Of a stretch of DNA of 39,736 bases, positions 8,728-16,265 are shown piece after piece. Position 1 is the stretch's first letter. Each line of letters begins with the position of its first letter. The notes under the pieces were generated by a model. That model was given only the letters and a program-made list of their open reading frames with translations, did not search any database and had not been told where the DNA came from. The position numbers and the translations under genes are program-made. The stretch comes from UBA1206 sp045600105 (GTDB taxonomy: Bacteria > Bacillota > Clostridia > Oscillospirales > CAG-382), in contig JAZRXG010000037.1 in assembly GCA_045600105.1 (NCBI GenBank), forward strand, positions 1 to 39,736, given 5' to 3'.

Positions 8728-8750
8728 GAACATATGTTTACATAATGTTC
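8728..8750. promoter_or_regulatory. Candidate operator dyad in the divergent region
   Basis: GAACAT (8728-8733) and ATGTTC (8745-8750) are inverted repeats 11 bases apart. The left arm also sits in the local palindrome AACATATGTT. The position between two divergent promoters suits a transcription-factor site. No regulator gene is adjacent, so this is a weak call. Confidence 0.3.
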
Positions 8751-8884
8751 ATTATATAAAATCGGAAAAACAAGTTGATTTTCAGTCCGGATTATGATAT
8801 ATTCATAAGTGATCCGTTTGGTACGGTCCGCCGCGGCTTCTCGCGGCATTCCGCATTTTCACGATTAAAATAATATCATATTTT

Positions 8885-8913
8885 TTGAATAATTACAATA
8901 CAAAATTTATAAT
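8885..8913 (+). promoter_or_regulatory. Sigma-A promoter for the GH127 gene
   Basis: TTGAAT (8885-8890) and TATAAT (8908-8913) are separated by 17 bases. The predicted start near 8920 leaves a leader of about 28 bases before the ATG at 8948. An ORF start at 8885 would lie within this promoter, which argues against it. Confidence 0.65.
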
Positions 8914-8947
8914 ATACAACAATTTTTCAAAAAAAGGACGTGCGTTC

Positions 8948-10660
8948 ATGAAGCCTTTACTGAGATCCGTTCCTTCCTCGTTCGGAAAAAGCGACGTTGT
9001 GAAGCTCGCCGAAAACATAATTTCGAACTGGCTGCTGGGGCTGCGTGAAAGCAATCCCGCGCTCATCGATATGTTTGCCTTCGACGACGACGCGGCAGTG
9101 CGCGACAAGCTCTCGTGGTCGGGCGAATTTCCCGGAAAATACATCACCTCGTGCTGCTTCATATACCGTCTTACGGGCAGCAAAAAGCTGCTCGGCTACA
9201 CGGTCCGCGTCGCCGACGAGCTTATTTCGTATCAGAAAGAAAACGGATACCTCGGCGTATGGGGAAAAGACTATCAGCTCAACGGATACGGCAGATTCGT
9301 TTCGAAGGACGGATACGAAGTGAGGCTCGACACGTGGGACGCGTGGTCGCATTATCACGTTATGTACGGGCTCATCATGCTTTCGGATATAACGGGCGAC
9401 AGAAAATACTTCGATTCCGCCGAAAGGATCGCGTCGCTGTTCTGCGAGAAATTTTATACCGAAAACGGGCTGAGGCTGGGAGAGACCGGCTGTCTGTTTG
9501 CCAACATGGCGCCGATGCACGTCATGGCGCTGCTTTACAACAGAACGAAAAAGCGCAAATATCTTGATTTCGCGCTCGAAGCCGAAAAAGACCTGTCGCA
9601 TCCCGACTGCATCGATTTTATCAACAATTCCCTTGCGGGAAAAGAGTTTTACGAATGCCGCAATGTGCCGAGATGGGAATATATCCATTCGGTCGAAGCC
9701 CTTGCCGAGCTGTATTACGCGACGAACGACGAAAAATACAAGAACGTTCTGCTTCAGATATGGAATTCGATACAGAAGACCGACGTGCACAACACGGGCG
9801 CGTTTTCGACATTCGAGCAGGCGATGGGCACGCCGTATATCACGTGGCGGGCGATAGAGACCTGCTGCGTCGTGGCGCACACCGCGCTGACGGTCGACGT
9901 TCTCGAGCTGACGGGCGATGTCAAAGCCGCCGATCAGCTTGAAAAAGCGCTATACAACACCACGATGGGCTCGTTCAACCCGACGGGGCGCTGGGCGACC
10001 TACAATACGCCGATGATGGGCTGCAAAAGATCGCATTATCACGAAATAGAATTCCAATGCAAGCCGGGCGCTCCCGAGCTCAACTGCTGCAGCGTGAACG
10101 CTCCGCGTCCGCTCGGAACCGTTTCCGAATGGGCGTATCTCACCGACGGAAAGGCACTTTACGTAAATTACTACGGCAATTCAAAAGTGTCCTTCGGCGG
10201 TCTTGAACTCACGCAGAGAACGGTCTATCCTTACGGCGATACCGTGAATATCACGGCAGACGGAAACGGGCTTCTTTATCTCCGTATACCGTTCTGGTCA
10301 CTTCATACGACGGTGAGCGTCAACGGAAAGAAAACGCAGGCGGAACGCGGATATTTCCCCGTTGAAGTCAAAGGGAAAACCGTCATCGGAATCAAATTCG
10401 ATTTCTCGCTCCGCTTTGAAGACGGTCACGAGGAGCTCGAAGGCAAAAAGTGCGTTTACGTCGGTCCTATGCTTCTCTGCCATGACGAATATTACACGTC
10501 TTCCCCCGCCGAAACCGTTTTCGCAAAGAACGCAAAGGTGAAGATCGTCAAAAAGGACCTCGGCGCTCTGTACGAGATCACCGCCGAAAACGGCAGCGTC
10601 ACGCTCTGCGATATGCTGCTCGCGGGGGTCAGCGGCTCGTATTACACCACTTGGTTTTAA
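8948..10660 (+). CDS. GH127-type beta-L-arabinofuranosidase-like glycoside hydrolase
   Basis: A 570-residue protein with the (alpha/alpha)-barrel repeats of GH127 (former DUF1680), for example ADELISYQKENGYLGVWG and LIMLSDITGDRKYFDSAERIASLF. The zinc-thiolate catalytic site is visible: E304-T-C306, and C380-C381 in NCCSVNAPR. These correspond to Glu338, Cys340, Cys417 and Cys418 of bifidobacterial HypBA1, where Cys417 is the nucleophile. Glu at about 290 is the candidate acid/base. No signal peptide is seen, so it probably acts in the cytoplasm on imported arabinosides or related glycans. The ATG at 8948 has AAGGA 9 bases upstream. A secreted lipoprotein gene follows after 67 bases and may be co-transcribed. 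The exact substrate cannot be read from the sequence. Confidence 0.87.
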   Translation: MKPLLRSVPSSFGKSDVVKLAENIISNWLLGLRESNPALIDMFAFDDDAAVRDKLSWSGEFPGKYITSCCFIYRLTGSKKLLGYTVRVADELISYQKENGYLGVWGKDYQLNGYGRFVSKDGYEVRLDTWDAWSHYHVMYGLIMLSDITGDRKYFDSAERIASLFCEKFYTENGLRLGETGCLFANMAPMHVMALLYNRTKKRKYLDFALEAEKDLSHPDCIDFINNSLAGKEFYECRNVPRWEYIHSVEALAELYYATNDEKYKNVLLQIWNSIQKTDVHNTGAFSTFEQAMGTPYITWRAIETCCVVAHTALTVDVLELTGDVKAADQLEKALYNTTMGSFNPTGRWATYNTPMMGCKRSHYHEIEFQCKPGAPELNCCSVNAPRPLGTVSEWAYLTDGKALYVNYYGNSKVSFGGLELTQRTVYPYGDTVNITADGNGLLYLRIPFWSLHTTVSVNGKKTQAERGYFPVEVKGKTVIGIKFDFSLRFEDGHEELEGKKCVYVGPMLLCHDEYYTSSPAETVFAKNAKVKIVKKDLGALYEITAENGSVTLCDMLLAGVSGSYYTTWF

Positions 10661-10727
10661 GAATATCTTGAAGCGGCAAAGCCGTCAAAAAAACGCAATT
10701 GTATTTAATGCCTTAAAGGAGTAAAAA

Positions 10728-12230
10728 ATGAAAAAACTGATTTCTTTAATGATCTGCGCTTCCCTGCTTCTTCTCGCGTCGTGCGGAAGCGAAAGCGGTG
10801 ACGCGTCAAAAGAAGCTTCAAAAACGGAAAGCGCGGCTCAGTCTGGCGCGGAAGCCTCCGCCGAAGAAAGCGTTTCCGAAGAGATATCGGAAGACGTGTC
10901 CGAGGAAACCTCCGAAGACCGCACCATCGACAGAACGCAGTCCAAGAAGCTCGTTTCCGAAGGCTGCTCCTACACCGCCGTCGGTACTCCTCATTCGACC
11001 TACGCCGACGACGGCACGCATCTCACCGACGGCAAGTTCGGCGGCGACGTCGGCTACGGCTGGAGCACGAACCGCGGACAGTTCGTACTCGACCTCGGCG
11101 AAAAAGTCTCGGGTCTTGCCGACTTCACGATAATGCTCTCCGCAGACAACTGGGGGATAATCGCCCCCGATACCGCCGTATACAGCGTTTCGGACGATAA
11201 AAAGAATTGGACCGAAATCGGAAAAGTCACCGGTGACGGGGTCGTGAAAGAGCCCGCGTGGGACTCGTGGAACACCTATACCTACCCTCTTGAACTCGAA
11301 GAAAGCGTTTCGGGCAGATACGTCAAGATAGTGCTGACCGGAAACAACATGAACTTTGCCTGGGCGCACGAGATAGGCGTGTGGACTTACGAAAAGCTTG
11401 AAGAAAAAGAAAAGCACGTCTTTGAGGGAACAGAAGAGTTTTCCAATCTCACGTTCAAAAACGTGTCTGCCGATTCGATGGGAGATCAGGACGCGCCCGG
11501 ATACTGCGTTTATTCAAAAAAAGGCTACAACAAAGGCGAATTCGTGTTTGAGCTTTCAGAATCCGACGTGAACACCTTCGGGACAAAAGGCGGCCACGTT
11601 TCCGCCTACGTCTTCCTCGGCATCAACGTCTATGACGCGAACGGATACTGGCAGAACTGCTGCGACGCGGGATTCACCTACGACAACGAAACGTCGGGCT
11701 GGCATCTGTTCTGCGCCACCGCGACGAACGAAAACGGGGAGCGCGGCTGGAACGCCGACGCCAAAACGCTGAATCCAAAGCACGACTATATGCTCGTCCT
11801 CGACTCATCCGAAAGGGACGGTCACGCCGTGGTTTACGCCGTGGACCTTTACGACGGCACCGTCGCGGACAAGCTCGAGTTCGACCTCTGGGGCTCGAAG
11901 AAGGACGGCTCGAACACGTCTTACCTCACCGACATCGCCATCGACTGGGCGGGTGACGCCACCTTTGTCGATACGAAGGGCAACCCTACCACCATCGAAA
12001 ACTGGGTGGAGATAACCAAAGCGAATATGGGGCAGGGCATACATCTGAACAACGTCCGCCTTTACGGCTGCGCGCTTTACAAAAACGGCGAAAGAAGCCT
12101 CTGGATGAAGTCGATGACCGACCACCGCGGTATATGGTCCGATTCGACCCACCCGATAAAGGAAGAGACCACGAAGATACACCACGTCACCGAGGACCAC
12201 GAATATATAATCGATCTCGACCTCGGCTGA
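10728..12230 (+). CDS. Secreted lipoprotein with discoidin-like (F5/8 C) domain
   Basis: A 500-residue lipoprotein. The signal peptide ends in the lipobox LASC with the acylated cysteine at residue 19. A Ser/Glu-rich linker follows (about 22-62; SVSEEISEDVSEETSED). Residues about 65-225 resemble an F5/8 type C or discoidin carbohydrate-binding fold (GWSTNRGQFVLDLGEKVSGL, YSVSDDKKNWTEIGKV, SGRYVKIVLTG). Residues about 230-500 are Trp- and Asp-rich beta structure that I do not recognise (HVSAYVFLGINVYDANGYWQN, KTLNPKHDYMLVLDSSE). No catalytic motif is evident. It probably binds or senses glycans at the cell surface and may work with the preceding GH127 enzyme. The Shine-Dalgarno AAAGGAG lies 7 bases upstream. 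Confidence 0.82.
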   Translation: MKKLISLMICASLLLLASCGSESGDASKEASKTESAAQSGAEASAEESVSEEISEDVSEETSEDRTIDRTQSKKLVSEGCSYTAVGTPHSTYADDGTHLTDGKFGGDVGYGWSTNRGQFVLDLGEKVSGLADFTIMLSADNWGIIAPDTAVYSVSDDKKNWTEIGKVTGDGVVKEPAWDSWNTYTYPLELEESVSGRYVKIVLTGNNMNFAWAHEIGVWTYEKLEEKEKHVFEGTEEFSNLTFKNVSADSMGDQDAPGYCVYSKKGYNKGEFVFELSESDVNTFGTKGGHVSAYVFLGINVYDANGYWQNCCDAGFTYDNETSGWHLFCATATNENGERGWNADAKTLNPKHDYMLVLDSSERDGHAVVYAVDLYDGTVADKLEFDLWGSKKDGSNTSYLTDIAIDWAGDATFVDTKGNPTTIENWVEITKANMGQGIHLNNVRLYGCALYKNGERSLWMKSMTDHRGIWSDSTHPIKEETTKIHHVTEDHEYIIDLDLG

Positions 12231-12243
12231 ACAACAATTGAAA

Positions 12244-12264
12244 GGGACACGACAGCGTGTCCTT
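12244..12264. repeat. Left copy of the flanking hairpin (21-bp direct repeat)
   Basis: GGGACACGACAGCGTGTCC plus TT forms a hairpin with 7-bp arms and an ACAG loop, 13 bases after the lipoprotein stop. The identical 21 bases recur at 12517-12537, where they are followed by a T-run. The two copies bracket the intergenic element. Confidence 0.75.
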
Positions 12265-12405
12265 CAGACCGAAGACAAACTCGTTTCTTACGCCATTGAA
12301 ATGCAAATAGAATGAGTAAAAGAGTAAAAGTGTACATTTATCCAAGACGGATGAAAGTACACTTTTATAATAGGAATACTTGATTTTATCAGAAATTTCA
12401 ATGGC
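12265..12405. repeat. Dispersed intergenic palindromic element, copy 1
   Basis: This 141-bp block is nearly identical to 39596-39736. It starts CAGACCGAAGACAAACTCG and ends ATTTCAATGGC. An 11-bp inverted repeat GCCATTGAAAT / ATTTCAATGGC bounds 12292-12405. Inside is an 18-bp stem, AAAAGTGTAC...ATCC pairing with GGAT...GTACACTTTT, around a 5-base loop. No ORF is present. It resembles a MITE-like or REP-like mobile or structured element. Confidence 0.8.
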
Positions 12406-12516
12406 TTCGACGAAAAACTCGACTGCCGTAGTAATCTACGCCGACGCTCGCTTTTCGCCGAAATCAACTTCGCTTGTCTCGGTCTGCTCAGATTGCAGAC
12501 TTTGTCTGCAATCTGA
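12406..12516. repeat. Right half of intergenic element copy 1, with hairpins
   Basis: This segment continues the element after the 11-bp inverted repeat. Its reverse complement contains CAGACCGAGACAAGC, an inverted and slightly altered version of the left-end CAGACCGAAGACAAAC (12265-12280). It also holds a small hairpin GTAGTAATCTAC and a 14-bp perfect stem CTCAGATTGCAGAC / GTCTGCAATCTGAG (12487-12500 / 12504-12517) with a TTT loop. No gene is visible. Confidence 0.65.
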
Positions 12517-12543
12517 GGGACACGACAGCGTGTCCTTTTTTTG
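12517..12543 (+). terminator. Rho-independent terminator; right copy of the 21-bp flanking hairpin
   Basis: GGGACACGACAGCGTGTCC is followed by seven T residues. The hairpin is identical to the one at 12244-12264, but only this copy has the U-run. It would end transcription from the GH127/lipoprotein genes. Confidence 0.75.
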
Positions 12544-12653
12544 CGCCGCCTATAAGTTAATTTATTGTGAAATCCCTTGAAAACGCGGCGGATATGTGGT
12601 AGTATTATACTGTTGAAATATGTACGCAACCATATATTACGGCAGGTGAAGAT

Positions 12654-13955
12654 ATGAAATTCGACAAAGACAACAAGCCCGAGGAGCTGATAAGCGAATC
12701 GGAAGCAAACGAGATCAACGAAAAGCAGAAAAACGACGAAAAGCCCACGTTCAAAAGCAGGCTCGAGAATTTCTGGTATTTTTACAAATGGCACACCATC
12801 ATCGGCGGCATCGTGCTGTTCGGAATCGTGCTGGCTCTGTTTCAGTTCTTCAAGACCACCGATCCCGACGCGTATATGATGTACGTCGGACCGTCGACTC
12901 TGTTCGTCAAAAACAAAGAGGAGATGGCTCGCCGCGCCGAAGACTTCCTTGACGACTACAACGACGACGGCGATAAGTATCTCTATCTGCTCGAAATAAC
13001 CGTCGCGGTCGGTGAAGACATCCCCTACACCGCGTACGAGACCAACGTCGACGCGAGAAAGCGCTTCTCCACCGAGATCGCGGCGGGCGAATCGCTGATA
13101 TATCTTCTTGAGGAATCATATTACCTCGAGCTCGCCAAGCTCGACGTGCTGACGCCGCTTGACGAGGTCATCGACCTCGACCTCATCCCCGACAACACCT
13201 ACGACGAATACGCCATCCGCGTATCGGAGCTCGATTTCTTCAAGCAGGACGGTTATTCGTCCATCCCCGACGATACCCTGCTCTGCTTCCGTCACTCGCC
13301 CGAAAAGGATTCGCTTTCTTACGGCAGGACGATGGAATTCTGGAATTCCAACAGGACCTTCTTCAGAGCGATGTTCTCGTACCGTCTTGAGGAAGGCACC
13401 GAAAGGCCCGAGTTCGTCTACGATACCTCAAAGAAAGACGCGTCCTTGACGTATATGGGCGAAAAGCGCATATACGAATCGACCGAAGACAGGCTTTCGG
13501 ACGTTCTCGGCAATTATCTGACCGACTTCAACAAGGACGGAAAGGTGCTGCTCGGCATCGATTACCGCGTACTCGACAAGGCGAAAGACGGAACAGACTA
13601 CGACGCCAACGCCGACGACGCCGCGTATTTTGAAAAAGTCATCGCGAAAGGCGCGTCCCCGATATGCGTGCTCGAGCAGTCGTTCCACGAAAAGCTCGTA
13701 AACGGCGGAAAAGCCGTGAGCCTCGACGAGCTGCTCGGAGAAGGCTGGGAAGACTACCTCGTTTCCGACGACGGATACGGCGTGAAGATCGCCGACCTCG
13801 ATTTCTTCAAGGATATAAAGGGATTCGACGTGTTCGACGAATCGCTCGTCCTGTGCGTTATCGCAAAAGAAAGCGGAATTGACGACGCGTATTACGGAAA
13901 CTGCGTCGACTTTTTCAAAAAAATGCTCACTTACAAGTCAAAAGCCGCGAAATAA
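12654..13955 (+). CDS. Membrane-anchored extracellular protein with internal duplication (unknown function)
   Basis: A 433-residue protein. The charged N-terminal cytoplasmic tail (1-37) is followed by YKWHTIIGGIVLFGIVLALFQFF, a single membrane helix (about 40-62), and a large outside domain. That domain is two copies of one module. The first runs from about 98 to 245 (DDYNDDGDKYLYLL, LIYLLEESYYLELAKLDVLTPLDEVI, VSELDFFKQDGYSSIPDDTLLCF). The second runs from about 290 to 430 (TDFNKDGKVLLGI, PICVLEQSFHEKLVNGGKAVSLDELL, IADLDFFKDIKGFDVFDESLVLCV). The shared [I/V]-x-[D/E]-LDFF and LL/LV-C-F/V motifs support the repeat. I do not recognise a family. The outline recalls an extracytoplasmic solute-binding fold, but this is speculative. 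The start has AGGTGA 6 bases upstream. Confidence 0.8.
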   Translation: MKFDKDNKPEELISESEANEINEKQKNDEKPTFKSRLENFWYFYKWHTIIGGIVLFGIVLALFQFFKTTDPDAYMMYVGPSTLFVKNKEEMARRAEDFLDDYNDDGDKYLYLLEITVAVGEDIPYTAYETNVDARKRFSTEIAAGESLIYLLEESYYLELAKLDVLTPLDEVIDLDLIPDNTYDEYAIRVSELDFFKQDGYSSIPDDTLLCFRHSPEKDSLSYGRTMEFWNSNRTFFRAMFSYRLEEGTERPEFVYDTSKKDASLTYMGEKRIYESTEDRLSDVLGNYLTDFNKDGKVLLGIDYRVLDKAKDGTDYDANADDAAYFEKVIAKGASPICVLEQSFHEKLVNGGKAVSLDELLGEGWEDYLVSDDGYGVKIADLDFFKDIKGFDVFDESLVLCVIAKESGIDDAYYGNCVDFFKKMLTYKSKAAK

Positions 13956-13988
13956 TCGCAAAATCGGGCAAAATACAAAAAATTTATG

Positions 13989-14017
13989 TTGCATTTTGCA
14001 TCAACGTGTGATATTAT
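13989..14017 (+). promoter_or_regulatory. Promoter for the leucine-rich-repeat gene
   Basis: TTGCAT (13989-13994) and TATTAT (14012-14017) are separated by 17 bases, with the ATG at 14064 about 40 bases beyond the predicted transcription start. Confidence 0.55.
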
Positions 14018-14063
14018 TATTTGGTATCAGTATTTTTATTAAACTTCGGAGGAAAAATCAATT

Positions 14064-16154
14064 ATGGCGCAGTATTCAAAAAAGAAACTGAAGACCACGT
14101 TCATTATCACTCTGGCGCTCTGCGTTGTCGCAGCGGGCCTCTGCGCGTGGGTCTTCCTCAGATCTTATCTTAACAAATCCACGATCTTCAACGATCAGGA
14201 CCTCGCAAAAGCGATCGCCGACAAGCTCGACACGAACCCGAGAAGCCTTTCGGTCGAAAAGCTCGATCAGTTCGTATACGCGAGATATACTTACACCCTT
14301 TTCAATGCCAATGAGGGCACGCTTACCAACTATCCGCTCCTCATCCTCGGCAACGAGAATTTCTACAACGCAATGACCAAGGAGGTCGAAGAGACCGAAA
14401 ACGAAGCTTCGGCAGAGACTTCGGCTGAGACCTCGGCGGAAACCTCCGCAGAGACCTCGACGGATCCCGGCTACACCGCGAACGACTACATCGTCGTGAA
14501 CGCCATCCCCACCGATCTTTCCGACTTTGCGAATTTCCGCAACCTCAAATACCTCTCCGTTATCAGCACCGCCGATTTCAACGAGCTTTATAACGAATGG
14601 TATTACGAAAACCTTTACGCTCAGATATATCCCGATTACTTCCCCGCCATTGACGAAAACGCTCTTTTCAGCGTCGTTTCTCTCGGCGGCATCGACGATC
14701 TGACCGCTTTCGAGGGACTTGACAAGCTCGAATATCTTTCCATCGTTTCTTCCTCCGTCAAGTCGCTCAAAGGTATCGATGCCCTCAAGTCTCTCAAGAC
14801 TCTTGACATTTCTCTGACCAAGGTCAACGATATCGCTCCCCTCGCTTCCATCACTTCTCTTGAAAACCTCTGTGCCGTCAGCAATAAACTCACCGACGTT
14901 TCCGCTCTTGCTTCGCTCACCGGTCTCAAGACCCTCCAGCTCGATAACAACGAACTCGCCGACCTTTCTCCCGTCTCCTCGCTGACCGGACTCACCTATC
15001 TCTCCGTCACCAACAACAAGCTTGAAAGCATCGACGCCGTCAAGGATATGAAGAGCCTCGAAACGCTCGCCGTGGCTTCCAACAAGATCACCTCGTTCGA
15101 CGTTGTCTCCGGCCTCACTTCTCTTGAACAGCTCGCCATCGACGACAACAGAGCAGCCAAGCTCCCCGACCTCTCCGCTCTCACCGAGCTCAGAGTCATC
15201 TCTGCCGAAAACAGCAGCAAGAACGCCGAAAAGGAAGAAGATAAATTCGCCGGTCTCACCGACGCTTCCGGCCTCAAAGGACTCGCAAAGCTCGAATCCC
15301 TCTCTCTTGCCGGCAACAGCATCACTTCTCTTCCCGACCTCTCCTCCTGCAAGGCACTCAAGACTCTCGACGCTTCCGATAACGCCATTAAGACCATCGG
15401 CGCCATCAGCGGCATCGATACTCTCGAAAGCATCAACTTGAGCAAGAACGAGATCGAAGACATCAGCGGCATCAAGGACCTCAAGGCTCTCACCACTCTC
15501 AACGTAAACACCAACAAGATAAAATCGCTTCCCGATCTCACTTCCCTCAAGGCTCTCAAGACCCTTGACGCAAGCTCCAACGAGATCGCCGAAATGGCTC
15601 CCTTCACCGGAATCGAAACCGTAACCGACATCAAGCTTTCGGACAACAAGCTTGAAAAAGCCGATTTCTCTTCCCTCAAGGCTCTCACCTCTCTTGACCT
15701 TTCGAACAACGCCCTCACCGACATCAGCGGCATCAAGGACCTTGCCGCCATCACCACTCTTGACCTCACGGGCAACAAGCTCACCTCCTTCGACGCCGTC
15801 CTTGAGCTCAGCACTCTTACCTCCGTCCGTCTTGCAAACAACGAGATAAGCGAGCTTCCCAAGTACGATAACTCCACCGGCACCGAAGGCACCGTCAAGT
15901 ATCCGCTCAGCAAAGTCACCACCGCCGACTTCTCGAACAACAAGCTCGGCTCCGCCGATCTCAAGAACATCACCACTTACTTCCCCACAAGTTCCCTCAA
16001 GACCCTCACCGTTTCCGGCAACGGCATCACCGATATAAGCGCTCTTACCTCGGTATACGGTGCAAACGTAGTCGTCAACAAGAACGACGTCAAGGAAGAA
16101 ACTTCCGAAGAAGCGTCTTCCGAAGTCTCCGAAGAAGCTTCGGCAGAAGAATAA
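14064..16154 (+). CDS. Membrane-anchored leucine-rich-repeat protein (internalin/SDS22-like repeats)
   Basis: A 696-residue protein. An N-terminal signal-anchor helix (about 11-31; TTFIITLALCVVAAGLCAWVF) is followed by a short region and an (ETSA)n linker near residues 115-132. Then come about 20 leucine-rich repeats of 21-22 residues (about 150-675), such as SLKTLDISLTKVNDIAPLAS and ALTSLDLSNNALTDISGIKD. These match the LxxLxLxxNxLxDLxxLxx pattern of bacterial SDS22/internalin repeats. The C-terminus is a short acidic Ser/Glu tail. There is no LPxTG sorting signal, so it is held by the N-terminal helix. It probably mediates surface protein-protein binding; no ligand can be named. Recent internal repeat expansion shows at the DNA level: the same 23 bases occur at 15459-15481 and 15720-15742. 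GGAGG lies upstream of the ATG. Confidence 0.88.
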   Translation: MAQYSKKKLKTTFIITLALCVVAAGLCAWVFLRSYLNKSTIFNDQDLAKAIADKLDTNPRSLSVEKLDQFVYARYTYTLFNANEGTLTNYPLLILGNENFYNAMTKEVEETENEASAETSAETSAETSAETSTDPGYTANDYIVVNAIPTDLSDFANFRNLKYLSVISTADFNELYNEWYYENLYAQIYPDYFPAIDENALFSVVSLGGIDDLTAFEGLDKLEYLSIVSSSVKSLKGIDALKSLKTLDISLTKVNDIAPLASITSLENLCAVSNKLTDVSALASLTGLKTLQLDNNELADLSPVSSLTGLTYLSVTNNKLESIDAVKDMKSLETLAVASNKITSFDVVSGLTSLEQLAIDDNRAAKLPDLSALTELRVISAENSSKNAEKEEDKFAGLTDASGLKGLAKLESLSLAGNSITSLPDLSSCKALKTLDASDNAIKTIGAISGIDTLESINLSKNEIEDISGIKDLKALTTLNVNTNKIKSLPDLTSLKALKTLDASSNEIAEMAPFTGIETVTDIKLSDNKLEKADFSSLKALTSLDLSNNALTDISGIKDLAAITTLDLTGNKLTSFDAVLELSTLTSVRLANNEISELPKYDNSTGTEGTVKYPLSKVTTADFSNNKLGSADLKNITTYFPTSSLKTLTVSGNGITDISALTSVYGANVVVNKNDVKEETSEEASSEVSEEASAEE
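14403..14460 (+). repeat. Degenerate 12-bp tandem repeat encoding an (ETSA)n linker
   Basis: About four or five units of GAGACTTCGGCT and variants (gaaacctccgca, gagacctcggcg) encode Glu-Thr-Ser-Ala repeats inside the leucine-rich-repeat gene. Synonymous differences between units show that the protein repeat is kept while the DNA drifts. Confidence 0.7.
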
Positions 16155-16179
16155 AAGAACCTTTCAGATATAACAACGT

Positions 16180-16216
16180 CAAACCAGCCCGAGGCAAAAG
16201 GGTTGGTTTGCGTTTT
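16180..16216 (+). terminator. Rho-independent terminator after the leucine-rich-repeat gene
   Basis: CAAACCAGCCC pairs with GGGTTGGTTTG (11 pairs, one G-U) around a 9-base loop, followed by CGTTTTAT. It lies 26 bases past the stop codon. Confidence 0.75.
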
Positions 16217-16265
16217 ATAGCAAGGATAAAACTTCATTACATATAATAGCCAGGAGGTAAATATC

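Larger units (their letters stand above)
8604..8947. other. Divergent intergenic region between the ABC operon and the GH127 gene
   Basis: An AT-rich region of 344 bases with no convincing gene. It holds a minus-strand promoter (8642-8670), a dyad GAACAT-11-ATGTTC (8728-8750) and plus-strand promoter candidates (8885-8913; and TTGATT-17-TATATT near 8774-8802). Between the latter two is a GC-rich hairpin, GCCGCG-6-CGCGGC (8830-8847). Confidence 0.6.

Noticed and set aside
12244..12543. CRISPR-like repeats in the palindromic intergenic region
   Set aside because: There are only two copies of one 21-bp unit 250 bases apart, with no regular spacers and no cas genes.
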